A DNA stretch of 64,000 bases from Oscillospiraceae bacterium (GTDB lineage: Bacteria; Bacillota; Clostridia; Oscillospirales; CAG-272), in assembly GCA_022009675.1 (NCBI GenBank), contig CP091718.1, positions 744,001 through 808,000 of the forward strand, in the 5' to 3' direction. Below the pieces are notes generated by a model. It searched no databases. It had not been told where the DNA came from and worked only from the letters and a program-made list of their open reading frames with translations. The translations under genes and the position numbers were made by a program. Positions 29,591 to 39,860 of this stretch are shown in pieces; the stretch's first letter is position 1; every line of letters starts with the position of its first letter.

Positions 29591-30539
29591 TCAGCTACAC
29601 CCGTACTGCGCCGCCATCATGGACAGAATCTCGTCACGGGTCGGGGCGGACACAGCGGCTCCCAGCCGCGTGACAGACAGCGCAGCGGCGGCATTGGCAA
29701 ACCGCAACGCCCACTCCGGATCGCGCCCCTCGGCAACCGCCACGGCAAGCGCACCGTTGAAGGTGTCGCCGGCGCCGGTCGTTTCCACAGCCTGCACCCG
29801 AATGCCCGGCACCGTAATTTCCCCGCGTGCCGTCCGTCCAGTACGCACCCCGGTGCCCCAGCGTGATAACCACGTTCCGGATGCCCTTGCCCAGCAGGAC
29901 GCGCGCGGCACGGCGGACGCTCTCCCCGTCGGTGATCCCGATTCCACTGCAACCGCCCGCCTCTGTTTCGTTGGGCGTGAACCAGTCGATACCGCACAGC
30001 AACTCGTCCGGCAGGGGCTGCCACGGCGCGGGATTCAGCAGGAACGGCTTGCCCGCCGCCTGCGCCAGCCGCTTCGCCTCCGCTACGGCGGAAAGATCAA
30101 TCTCCAGCTGAGTCAGCACGGCGTCCGCATCGGCGAAATCCGCCTCCGCCGCCCGGACATCCTCCGCGCCGATGTTCCGGTTGACGCCCGGAATCACCAG
30201 AATGCGGTTCTGCCCGTCGCGCTCGTCAATCTCGATCAGCGCACAGCCCGTTTCCGCCGTTCCGTCCTCGCGGATGTAGCGGTCACGGAAGCCCTCGGCG
30301 GCAAAATGCCTGCGCAGAGTCTCGCCGAACACGTCCTGCCCGACCCGCGTGATGAACCACGCGTCCGCGCCGGCGCGTGCCGCCGCCGTCATCTGATTGC
30401 ATCCCTTCCCTCCGATTCCTATGTGCAGGCTGCTGCCCATCACCGTCTCGCCTGCCGCCGGCAGGTGCGGCGCAAACCCGGTCAGGTCTGCGTTGCTGCT
30501 GCCCGGGACTATGATCTTGACCTTTTTTGTGGTGCTCAT
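29591..30539 (-). CDS. rbsK: Ribokinase / PfkB family sugar kinase (one frameshift)
   Basis: About 315 residues. PfkB signature 1 appears as HIGIGGKGCNQ and signature 2, with the catalytic Asp and anion hole, as TTGAGDTFNGAL. The residues NADLTG near the start bind the sugar in ribokinases. Its role would be ATP-dependent phosphorylation of ribose or a similar sugar in the cytosol. One extra base near 29838, between ACG and GGGG, shifts the frame just before GEITVPGIRVQAVETTGAGD. It follows the epimerase-like gene by about 155 bases on the same strand. Confidence 0.85.
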
Positions 30540-30693
30540 GATTTGTCTCTCCCCTCTTGTTCCATGGTTGATTTACGGGCTCGGTGCTTATCCGTTCCCG
30601 GTCTGTTTATCCGTCCGCATCAATGCTTTTCTGCATTCCCAGGCAGAAAACGAAAAATCTCAAAATACAGTCCGCCGGGGGCTGCCGCCTGTG

Positions 30694-31611
30694 TCACTCC
30701 ACTCTCACCCGCAGGATAAAGCGCCGCGCTGCGTGTGGCGGCAGGGAGGCGGGATAGCCGTGCGCCTCGGCTTTGTCGGGCGCGTCGTAGGGAGCGGTGC
30801 AGCATTCCAGCGCAATGTTGTAGTAATCGCGGAAGGCACCGTTATTGATCCAGATGCCGACATAGGGAACCGCGGCAGAGGCGGAATCTGCCCGGTAATC
30901 CAGCGTAAAGCTGTGCCCGGACGCCGTATACATGCCGGTGAGCCAGCCTTCCGGCGTGGGCTGGATGTAGTAATACTTGTAGGCGGCGCCGGTGCCGGGG
31001 GCATAGCCGGTCAGACGGTCAAGCGGGAGCGCATCGGCAGGCGTGGCGCCGAACATATAGTCCACCGGCGCGTCGGCGGGGAACGGCGTGCGGATGCGCA
31101 GATCGTCCTGCCCGCGGATCATACAGTGCGCAGCCCACAGGCACGGGAAGGCAACATCGCCCCGGTTGGTCAGCGTATAGGTCAGCGCCAGCGCGCCGTC
31201 CGCCTCCGCGCGCACCTCCTTGCAAAAGGACACCGGGAACAGGCGGGAATCCGCCCGGAACGCAACGCCGTCCGGCAGCTCCTCCACCGTCATCGGCAGG
31301 CGGCAGACCTCGCCGTGATCCGGCAGTGTCATGCCCGCATAGCGCCCGGCGGGCGGCGTGTACGGGTCAATGGTAGGGAACATATCGTCCCACGAGGCAC
31401 ACTCGGATTCAATGTACCTGCCGTCATACGCCAGCCGGGCGTAGGCGGGCGCGGGATTCTGGCAGAGAAACTCAAAGCCGTCCGGCGCCGTCAGGGACGC
31501 CAGCTTGCCGCCGTCCTCCGGCAGGAACAGCGCGCGCAGGGCGCCGGTTTCGACGCGGAGCGCGGGACGCCCCTTGTATGTATCGGGGCAGAAGGGGAAT
31601 CGGGCAGACAT
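30694..31611 (-). CDS. Aldose-1-epimerase-like protein
   Basis: A 305-residue cytosolic protein with the galactose-mutarotase beta-sandwich pattern: LFLPEDGGKLASLTAPDG is the typical opening, WDDMFPTIDPYTPPAG and DHGEVCRLP occupy the active-site region, and ECCTAPYDAPDKA comes near the end. Members interconvert sugar anomers or bind sugars. Nearby rbsK suggests a shared pentose or hexose pathway, but this is weak. The ATG at 31611 has a strong AAAGGAGGGAG site; the frame extends upstream without one. The frame is intact. Confidence 0.78.
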   Translation of the reverse strand: MSARFPFCPDTYKGRPALRVETGALRALFLPEDGGKLASLTAPDGFEFLCQNPAPAYARLAYDGRYIESECASWDDMFPTIDPYTPPAGRYAGMTLPDHGEVCRLPMTVEELPDGVAFRADSRLFPVSFCKEVRAEADGALALTYTLTNRGDVAFPCLWAAHCMIRGQDDLRIRTPFPADAPVDYMFGATPADALPLDRLTGYAPGTGAAYKYYYIQPTPEGWLTGMYTASGHSFTLDYRADSASAAVPYVGIWINNGAFRDYYNIALECCTAPYDAPDKAEAHGYPASLPPHAARRFILRVRVE

Positions 31612-31727
31612 ACAGTCTCCCTCCTTTCGGTTTTTCCGGGAGCGCCGCTCCGGCGGCGTTCCGCTGATCTTGGGCAATGCCGCGCCATGCACGGCTGCCG
31701 CTGTCGCCACGGCGGCAGAAAAGCAGG

Positions 31728-33896
31728 TCAGTTCAGGATATCTCCCGCGCCGACGTCAAAGCCGCGCCGGACCGCATCGCGCAGGAGCGGGTGCTCCCCG
31801 AGCGTCGGGTCGGATGCGAGCAGGGCGCGGGCATCGCCGAAGGCGCGATCCATCAGCCCGGCATCGTTCCAGCCCTCCGCCAAACGGAAGCCGCCGCTCT
31901 GCCGGATGCTCCCGCCTGCGGCAGGCGCGAGGAAATCACCGGGACCGCGCTGTGCCAGGTCCTGCTCCGCAATGCGGAAGCCGTCATAGGTCGTGCGCAT
32001 GACCTCCAGCCGGGCGCGCGCCGCGTCCCCGCCGCCCGCCCGCACCAGGATGCAGTAGGATTTCCGGTTGCCGCGCCCGACGCGTCCGCGCAGCTGATGC
32101 AGCTGGGACAGACCGAAGCGCTCGGCGTTCTCCACGATCATCAGGCAGGCGTTGGGGACGTTGACTCCCACTTCAATAACGGTGGTCGAAACCAGCACCT
32201 GCACCTCTCCCGCCGTGAACGCCTGCATGATGCCGTCCTTTTCCGCCTGCTTCATCCTGCCGTGGACAAAGCCGATGCGCAGATCGGGCAGGCGTTCCGC
32301 CAGCTCCGCCGCGTACTGCACCGCCGCACGCAGCGGCGGCAGAGTCGGCGCGGGCGGTGTTGCGGCGGCAAAATCCGCCGTCAGCGGGATAAGTCCCGCC
32401 TCGTCCGCCTCCTCGGCGCCCTCCGCCTGCTCCACGGCGGGGCACACGATGTACACCTGCCCGCCCGCCGCCACGTTCTTGCGGATGAAGGCGTCCAGTC
32501 GGGCACGGTAGCTCTCGTCCACCACGAAGGTGTCCACCCGCTGTCTGCCGGGCGGCATCTGGTCGATGCGCGAGACGTCCAGGTCGCCGTACAGCACCAG
32601 CGCCAGCGACCGGGGGATCGGCGTGGCGCTCATGCACAGCAGGTGCGCATGGCGGTTCTTGTCGGACAGCGCCGCCCTTTGATTGACGCCGAAGCGGTGC
32701 TGTTCATCGGTCACGACCAGCGCGGGCGCGGCAAAATCCACGCCGGCGGAGAGCAGTGCCTGCGTGCCGATGACAAAATCCAGCCGCGCCGCCGGATCCG
32801 GATCCGCCAGCGCCGCCCGGATTTTGCGCTTGCGTGCGGCTGTTGTCGCGCCTGTCAGCAGTTCGCCCCGGATGCCGATACGGGCAAACAGCGGGATCAG
32901 CTCGGCGGCGTGCTGGGCAGCCAGAATACCGGTCGGCGCCATGATCGCCGCCTGCCGCCCCCTGACCGGACTGCCACATACACCGCCGCCGCCGCGCAGA
33001 CCGTTTTTGCCGCAGCCGACGTCGCCGACCAGCATCCGGTTCATGGCGGTGCCGCTCGCCATGTCGTGCCGGATTTCGGCAATGGTACGCTCCTGCGCGG
33101 CGGTCAGCTGATACGGCAGCAGGGCGCGGAAACCGGCGAAGGTCTCCTCGCTGACACAGCAAACCGGCGCCCCGCCGACACGTGCGCCCCCGCCCTGCAT
33201 CCCCAGTCCCAGCGCGAAGCGGAAGAACTCATCAAACGCAAGGCGTGTCTTGGCGGTGTGCAGGGACGGGAAATCCGGCGGGCAGTGGACGGTGCGCAGG
33301 GCAAAGGCAAGCGTACACAGTCCCTCCCGCTCCCGGATGTCCTCCGGCAACGGATCCTCCATCCGCGCGATCGCCGGCATCGCCTGCCGGATCAGCCCGG
33401 AGATCAGTTTGTTGCTCAGCCCCTCGGTCAGCGGGTAGACCGGGAACAGCGGGGGCAGTGCGCTCCCCTCGGTGTACGGTTCAAAGGCAGGGGTTGGTCA
33501 GCGAGAAGCCGCGCCCCGTGCGCTCCACCCGCCCGAAAAAAAGCGGAACACCGCCCCGATCGGAAAGCTGTCCGCCAGGTAATCCTGATTGAAAAAGGCG
33601 ACCTCACAGGTTCCGCTGTCATCAAATGCCCGGAATTTCAGCAGAGTCATGCGATTCTTCAGGCGGCTCCGGCGCGGCGCGGTGGACACGGTCAGAATGA
33701 CCGCCTGCCGTGCGCCGGCGCGTGCCGGCTCCTGCGTCCCGGCAAGGCTGACCACGTCGCCCCGGTTCTCATAGGCGCGCGGGAAGTGGAACAGCAGGTC
33801 GGATACGGTGTGCAGTCCCAATCGGGCAAGCTGCCCCGCCCGCTTCTCGCCCACACCCGGCAGGCGGAGCAGCGGTGCCGCAAGTAATGCATCCAC
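31728..33896 (-). CDS. recG: ATP-dependent DNA helicase RecG (four frameshifts)
   Basis: Restarts stalled replication forks by branch migration. The N-terminal wedge begins RLPGVGEKRAGQLARLG; helicase motifs include LVGDVGCGK (Walker A), DEQHRFGV (DEAH-like box), SATPIPRSL, and RGRVGRG (motif VI). Corrected length is about 722 residues. Shifts occur in the T7 run near 33537, a CCCC run near 33495, an A5 run near 33002 and a G5 run near 32962; the last two cancel, garbling only the stretch just after Walker A. The start is a GTG at 33896 with AGGAG nine bases upstream; an out-of-frame ATG at 33892 is ignored. Confidence 0.9.
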
Positions 33897-33958
33897 GTTG
33901 CGTTTCTCCTTTTTCGTTCATTCGTTGGGCGGGAGGGCGTTGGGGCGTCTCCGAAACC

Positions 33959-34529
33959 TCACCGCGCGGGGACCGTGCCGGACACGGTCAGCTCGCCCAG
34001 CTCAACCCCGGCATAGACTCCGTTGAACAGCCACGAGGCGGAAACCCCGACCGCCTCGCCGGACGGCACCTTCACCGTGTGCGAGAACAGCACGGTCTCG
34101 GTCACCCGCGTGTTGTCCGTGATAGTCATCCGGTCTGTGGAGAAGGTCACGCTCTCCTGCCCGCAGGTCAGTCTGCCGAGATTCTGCCGCTCGCTCACCT
34201 CCAGGCTGTAAGAGGACAGCAGGACGGTCAGCTTCAGGCTGTCTGTCCCGTCCGTGCCCGCCGTGCGGGTATAGTCCAGCAACAGGCGCAGTCGGGCGGA
34301 GCTGTCGGAGGAAAACCGCCCCTCTGCCCCGTCCGGCAGGCTGTCCGGCGCGGCAGAGGCGGAGGTTCCGCCGCCTGCGGCTTCGCCCCCCGGCATAGCC
34401 GGACACCGCGACTGTCCCGGCGGCGGTCTGCGTATCCTTCGGATCAATCAGAATGACCGAGCAGGACGCAAGTCCTGCCGCCAGCGCGACCGCCAGCACC
34501 GATGCGACTGCCTTTTGCAGGTATTTCAT
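33959..34529 (-). CDS. Small lipoprotein of unknown function (one frameshift)
   Basis: About 190 residues. The signal sequence MKYLQKAVASVLAVALAAG ends in the lipobox LASC. The mature part is beta-strand-rich (RLRLLLDYT, SLKLTVLLSSYSLEV, ESVTFSTDRMTITDN, AVGVSASWLFNGVYAGVELG) with no family I recognise. A shift near 34397 separates the Gly-rich segment AVSGYAGG from EAAGGGTSAS. Two ATGs two codons apart are possible; the one at 34529 sits 10 bases after GGAG, the other only 4. It lies between rnhA and recG in one direction. Confidence 0.6.
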
Positions 34530-34545
34530 GTTCATGGGGCTCCTT

Positions 34546-34997
34546 TCATTCCTGCGTGCGCAGGCTGTCGGCGACCGCCGTGGCAAGTCTGTCGCAACGC
34601 TCATTGTAGGGATGTCCGGCGTGCCCGCGCACCCAGACGAATGTCACGGTATGGACATCCAGCAGGTCGAGCAGGCTTGCCCAGAGGTCTGCGTTCAGTG
34701 CGGGGGATTTATCCGCCTTGCGCCATCCGCGCGCGCGCCACGCCTTCGCCCATCCTTTCTCGATGCCGTTGATGACGTACTGCGAGTCGGAGGTCAGCGT
34801 CACGGTGCACGGCTCCCGCAGGGCGGACAGTGCGGCGATGACGGCTGTCAGCTCCATGCGGTTATTGGTTGTTGTCCTCTCGCCTCCGGACATCTCCTTT
34901 TCGGTTGTTCCGTAGACCAGAATTGCGCCCCCATCCTCCGGAAAAGGCCCGGGTTTCCGCGGCACGCGCCGTCGGTGTAAATGTTTACCTGTTTCAT
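34546..34997 (-). CDS. rnhA: Ribonuclease HI (one frameshift)
   Basis: Cuts RNA in RNA-DNA hybrids. The four acidic catalytic residues are visible: TDGACRGNPG (Asp), NNRMELTA (Glu), TSDSQYV (Asp) and NERCDRLA (Asp). HAGHPYNE supplies the conserved His. Length is about 150 residues, normal for the bacterial type; the handle region GWAKAWRARGWRKADKSP is present. One missing G in the CCCGGG run near 34953 breaks the frame right after the first motif; the resumed frame reads GPFPEDGGAILVY, slightly different from the usual GPGGWGAIL. The start codon has only a weak ribosome site. Confidence 0.88.
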
Positions 34998-35729
34998 GGG
35001 TTGTTTCCGTCCGTTTGTGGTTTTTTTGAGGTTGGGGGGGGGGTTTGGCGGCTTTGGTCGCCGGAGGTTTCTGCCGCGTCATAGGTTTCTTGCCCCTATC
35101 CCCCTCTGCCCGCGCTCGCAGAGCGCTCTTCCCCCGTGGGGAAGGGGGAGACTTTTAGTATTTCTTATGCAAGGGGCTACCGCCCCTTGCATCCCCGGGG
35201 TTGAACCCATGGTTTGCCTCAAAACCGAAAGAAAGCGGTTCCCTGCGAGTGACGCCGCCCGGGTTCAGTTTCCGGGCACCTGTTCGGCACGGTCTGTAAG
35301 TGCCGCAGGCGGTCTGATGGCGGGGATGCAAGGGGCGAAGCCCCTTGCACAAAATAACCTTGGGCTCCCCCTTCCCGCCGGGAAGGGGGGTAGGGAGGGA
35401 TGGGGGCAATAAACCCTATGATGCGGCAGGTTCAGCCGGCGACCAGCCGGGCAAGCCGCCCGCCGGGTACCGGAACGGCAGGCGCTGTACGTGCCGCAGG
35501 CGGTTCAGTGCAGGGGTGCCGGGGCGAAGCCCCCGGCGAAAATAAACTTTAGGGGCTCCCCTTCCCGCCGGGAAGGGGGTAGGGGGATGGGGGCAATAAA
35601 CCCTATGATGCGGCAGGTTCACCCGGCAACCAGACGGGCAAGCCGCCCGTCGGGCACCGGAAACCCGTAATGCAACGCCGGACAGTATCATTTTGTGCCG
35701 CCAAATTGTAAATAATCCGGCATACCCCT
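34998..35729. repeat. Intergenic repeat locus 5 (B, A, centre, A-B-C, A2-B-C)
   Basis: No gene is supported. A run of ten G at about 35034-35043 is followed by reverse B with a GCGCTCGCAGAGCGC insert (about 35110-35150), an A hairpin with a TACC loop (35167-35192), a D-less centre (about 35200-35290), forward A (35326-35350), B, C, A2 (35517-35545), B and C. The last 60 bases are ordinary AT-richer DNA leading to the next promoter. Confidence 0.83.
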
Positions 35730-35759
35730 TTGATTTTCCGGCGGTTTTTCGCATAAAAT
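35730..35759 (+). promoter_or_regulatory. Possible promoter for the acyltransferase-like gene
   Basis: TTGATT, 18-base spacer, TAAAAT. It is the best match upstream of the next gene, about 70 bases before an ATG at 35827. Confidence 0.5.
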
Positions 35760-35826
35760 ATAGTGACGGCAGATTGCACCACCTATGCAGGAAGGCGTCA
35801 CCCGTCCCGGAAGGAGAACCACAAAC

Positions 35827-36792
35827 ATGAATAAGCCCGCACCCTAAATCCGCACGGAGGAGGAACTCCCCAAAGGAGAACACCCCCACCGCACTCCCCG
35901 CCTGCCCCGCCCTGCCGAGCGAAAAAGCGCTGGGGCGACCGCCGCGAGGGACGATTGCTGCATAACCTGTACGCCATGAACAAATTCATGCCGTACATCA
36001 TGCCGGAACGCTCGGACGGCTGCAATACATACGCGGACGAGTTCGACGTGACCGAAACCGATGCCTTCTGCAAGCAGATGATCGCGCAGGGATTGGAAAA
36101 CTTCAGCTTCCTGCACGTCATGCTGGCGGCATACGTCCGCACCCTGTCGCAGAAGCCCGCCATCAACCGGTTTATCGCCGGGCAGCGCATTTACGCGCGG
36201 AACAATATCGAGATCGTTATGGTCATCAAAAAGGAAATGACTTCCGAGTCGCCGGACACCTGCATCAAGGTGGTGTTTGAGCCGGACGACACGATCGGGG
36301 AGGTTTACGAAAAGTTCGACCGCGCGGTGGAGGCGGTCAAGGCAACGCAGGCGCTGGACAGCGACTTCGACAAGACCGCCAACCGGCTGGCAAGTCTGCC
36401 GCGGTTTTGTCCTGCGCGGCATCATCCGCCTGCTGAACTGGCTGGATTACCACGGCTGTCTGCCGGAGGCGATCCTTCGGGTCAGCCCGTTCCACGGCTC
36501 CATGATTATCACCAGCATGGGGTCGCTCGGCATCAAGCCCATATACCATCATATTTACAATTTCGGCACCCTGCCCGTGTTCATCTCCTACGGCGTCAAG
36601 CGCAGCATGATGAAGATCCGGCGGGACGGCACCACCGAGCCGCGCAAGTACATTGATCTCAAGGTTGTGACCGATGAGCGCATCTGCGACGGGTTTTATT
36701 ACGCCTCTGCCTTCAAGCTGATCCGGCGGTATGTGGAGCATCCGTCGCTTCTGACAGTTCGTCCCGACTGTCTTGTGGAGGATGTTGACTGA
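35827..36792 (+). CDS. Stand-alone 2-oxoacid dehydrogenase acyltransferase-like protein (frameshifts)
   Basis: The body resembles the catalytic domain of E2 acyltransferases and chloramphenicol acetyltransferase (NFSFLHVMLAAYVRTLSQKPAINRF, FGTLPVFISYG). The usual catalytic HxxxDG is replaced by DERICDGFYYA, so the His base is lost while Asp-Gly remains; activity is uncertain. No lipoyl or E1-binding domain is present and no dehydrogenase genes are nearby. An extra T near 36405 shifts the frame. The N-terminus is unclear: an ATG at 35827 has a good GGAG site but meets a TAA after six codons and lies in another frame, while family-like sequence (KKRWGDRREGRLLHN) begins near 35922; at least one indel lies between. 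Confidence 0.6.
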
Positions 36793-37560
36793 GAGCAGGG
36801 GGGCAGGGGGGTTCTGCGGCGCCGGCTTACAGTTTTTCTTTGCCGCTGTAGGTTTTTGAGGGGTGGCTGGATTTTTTTCGGTCGCCGGCTGAGCCTGCCG
36901 CATCATAGATTTTTGTCCCCATCTCCAACCCCTTCCCGGCGGGAAGGGGGAGTTTTTGGTTTTTCTTATGCAGGGGCTTCGCCCCTTTGCATCCCCGGGC
37001 TGAACCCGGGCGGCGCGGGGGCATGGGGCGCAATCCTGCGCCAAGCGGGGGCTTGCCCCGGCGTTGCCGGATAACCCTGCCGTCGCTATCCCCGACGGGG
37101 GCACGGCGGTTTTTGGTCGCCGGCTGAACCTGCCGCATCATAGATTTTTTTGTCCCCATCCTCCCGACCCGCGCTCGCAGAGCGCTCTTCCCCCATGGGG
37201 AAGGGGGAGTTTTTTTGGTTTTCTTATGCAAGGGGCTTCGCCCCTTGCATCCCCGGGGCTGAACCCGGGCGGCACCGGAGCAGGGGCGCAATCCTGCACC
37301 AAGCGGGGCTTGCCCCGGCGTTGCCGGATAACCCTGCCGTCGCTGTCCCCAACGGGGGCACGGCGTTTTTGGTCGCCGGCTGAACCTGCCGCATCATGAT
37401 TTCTTTTCCCCCATCCCCTCAACCCCCTTCCCGGCGGGAAGGGGGAGTTTTTGGTTTTTCTTATGCAGGGCTTCGCCCCTTGCATCCCCGGGCTGAACCC
37501 GGGCGGCGCGGGGGCAGGGGCAGCGTATCACGCGCCGACGAGGGCGCGGGCGGGGGGCGG
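36793..37560. repeat. Intergenic repeat locus 6 (three reverse C-B-A rounds)
   Basis: No gene is supported. All units are reversed: A hairpins at 36968-36992, 37226-37250 and 37462-37484 follow B units, each with CGGTCGCCGGCTGA-type C linkers between. The middle B carries the GCGCTCGCAGAGCGC insert. There is no D and no forward unit here. Confidence 0.85.
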
Positions 37561-37930
37561 TTTACCATGGGGCGGGCGCGAACGGCGGGCTGCATCAGCA
37601 ATTCATTCGGGAAAAGTTCTTGGGGGTTTGGGGGCTTCTTTCAAGAAGCCCCCGAACGCTTCCCTGCCATGGTGCCCGGCGGGAAGAGTTTGTCACGGGG
37701 CGGGGCGCGAACGCCGGACTGCACCAGCAATTCATTCGGGAAAAGTTCTTGGGGGTTTGGAGGCTTCTTTTCAAGAAGCCCCCGAACGCTTCCCTGCCAT
37801 GGTGCCCGGCGGGAAGAGTTTGTCACGGGGCGGGCGCGAACGGCGGGCTGCATCAGCAATTCATTCGGGAAAAGTTCTTGGGGGTTTGGGGGCTTCTTTC
37901 AAGAAGCCCCCAACGTTCTTCGTTTCTTCG
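37561..37930. repeat. Tandem triplicate of E hairpin element, period 129 bases
   Basis: Three near-identical 129-base copies. Each contains a conserved ATTCATTCGGGAAAAGTTC segment and an 11-bp hairpin (GGGGGCTTCTT / AAGAAGCCCCC at 37630-37653, about 37760-37783 and about 37888-37911). Copies 1 and 3 differ from copy 2 at a few positions. The copy nearest thiN lies about 45 bases after its stop and in terminator orientation. The other two copies have no gene of their own. Confidence 0.9.
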
Positions 37931-37956
37931 TTTCTTCGTATCTTCTCTGTAATCCC

Positions 37957-38585
37957 TCACCTGCGGTCGGCGGATTCTGATGACGTAGAGGCTGCCTTTT
38001 TGCAGGAGACGAGGGCGGCGTTACCGGTGATTTCATTGGAGACGGCGAACTGGAGGGAGCGGCGGAGGGTAGCGTGGGAGAGGGGTACTTACAGCCCTCG
38101 ACGGAGACGCCGCGGACGACGGGGTCAGCGGCGATGAGGGACAGGTAGCGGAAGGCGCTCCGCGCGATGAGGAGGGAGGAGGACTGCAGGAAATGGACGC
38201 GGTTCTGCCCGTCGGTGATATAGCCATGCAAGCCGCGGGCGTGCATATCTTCCAGGACAGACAGGGTAGAAAGCGTATGATCCAGCCGACCGGAGAGACC
38301 GGCGATGAGGATGATCTCGTCCGCGCCGCGCGAGACGGCGATTTCCAGCGCCAGCTGGGTATCCGTGAGGTCCTTCTCGGCGGGGACACGGACGACCTCC
38401 ATGCCCGCGCGGGCAGGCGGTTCGCCGAGGGAATCAAAATCCCCGACAAGGATATCCACCCGGTCGGACAGCGCGTCGGCGGCACGCAGACCGGAATCCG
38501 CCGCGATGCGGAGATCGTCCGCCTTGGGGTGTTCGGTGATGAATTCCGGGTAGACAGGTCCCCCGGCATACAGAAAAGCTCGCAT
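37957..38585 (-). CDS. thiN: Thiamine pyrophosphokinase (two frameshifts)
   Basis: Transfers pyrophosphate from ATP to thiamine to make the coenzyme TPP. Family motifs are in order: AADSGL, VGDFDSLG, EKDLTDTQLALE, GLSGRLDHTL and SNEITGN. Length after correction is about 210 residues. A missing C in a CCCC run near 38088 and a missing G near 38003 shift the frame, so the last residues and the stop (taken as the TGA at 37957) are uncertain. It begins 4 bases after the thiolase stop and is therefore the last gene of that operon. Confidence 0.85.
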
Positions 38586-38589
38586 GAAA

Positions 38590-39857
38590 TCACGTCCCGA
38601 CAATGAAAGTATAGTTGGTGGTGGCACTGCCGCCGATGTTCAGCATCATGCCGTTCCCGTTCCGCGCGCGCGCAACCTGACAGCCGCCCGCAAGTCCCGC
38701 GACCTGCCGGTAGATGTCCAGAAACATCCGCACGCCCGTGGCACCGACCGGATGCCCGCACCCGATAAGCCCGCCGCTCGGATTGACCGGGCACGTCCCG
38801 TCCGGCGCAAGACAGCCGCCCGCAATCAGGTCGTGCTCCTGCCCCGGCGCACACAGCCCCAGCGCCGACAGCGCCGCGTACTCGCTGGAGGTGAAGCAGT
38901 CGTGTACCTCGAACACGTCCACGTCCGAGACGTCCAGCCCAGCCCGCCGGTAGGCGTCCAGCGCCGCCTGCCGCGTCCACGGCAGCAGGAAGGGGGAGGA
39001 GGCGGACTCCGCCATTTTCGCGTCAAAGCGCAGAGGCGCCATGCGGTGCCCGTACCCCTTGACATACACCGGCGCAGACAGGCGGTGCGACGCCACGTAG
39101 GCATCGGACGCCAGCACAACCAGCGCGGCGCCGTCCGTGATCTGCGAGCAGTCGGAAACAGCCAGAAGCCCGCTCACATAGCCGTTTCCGGCGGTGCCGC
39201 GCGTCCGCGCTTCCCCGTAGTCCATGAACCACTTGCGCGTCTGCGCCAGCGGATTGCTCCGCGCGGCGGCGTAGTTGCCGGCGGCAATGCGCGCCAGATC
39301 GTCCAGGAAAATCTCCTCCGGCAGGCGGTACCGGCGCACAAGCTCGTCCGCCAGCCGACCGAACAGCCTGGGGAACGGGTACGGTACCCCTTCGCTTTCC
39401 TCCTCCTGCAGGGCGGCGAAGCCGAGAATGTCGCCGCAGACGGCGGAATCCACGGTTTTCATCAGCTCCCAGCCGATCACGATGCAGAGATCGGCATCGC
39501 CCGCACGGATTTTGGTCATGGAGGCATCCAGCGCCACCGAGCCGGAGGCGCACGCCGCCCTCATACCGCGCGGCAGGCACGCCGTAAAAACAGCGGCGAT
39601 GCCTCGGTCAGGAGCGCACCCAGATGCCCCTGCCGGACATACTGCTCCGCGCAGAAGTTGCCGACAAAGCAGGCAACCCGCCCCGCTCCGTTCAGCGCGC
39701 GGATGTCCTCGTCGGTCACGCCGGCGGCGGTCAGCCCGTCGTCCAGCACCTCCCGGAGCAGGGCGACCGCTCCCTTCCCCTCGCGCGACCAGTTGCGCGC
39801 GAAATCAGTCTGGGCTCCGCCCAGAATATGCACACGGCTGATTCCGTTCAGACCCAT
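38590..39857 (-). CDS. Thiolase family protein (one frameshift)
   Basis: Thiolases join or cleave acyl-CoA units. The nucleophilic Cys lies in RAACASGSVALDA; later motifs are VFEVHDCFTSSE, GGLIGCGHPVGATG (catalytic His) and the C-terminal NIGGSATTNYTF. The ending NIGG with no second CxG Cys resembles SCP-x-type thiolases rather than classic AtoB/FadA enzymes. A T5-run indel near 39580 breaks the frame before LPRGMRAACASG. The ATG at 39857 has a strong GGAGGTG site and starts 3 bases after the dehydrogenase stop, so both are one translation unit. About 422 residues. Confidence 0.87.
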
Positions 39858-39860
39858 ACC

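Noticed and set aside
37561..37930. CRISPR array
   Set aside because: Three 129-base copies with no unique spacers; the repeats contain long hairpins and there are no cas genes.
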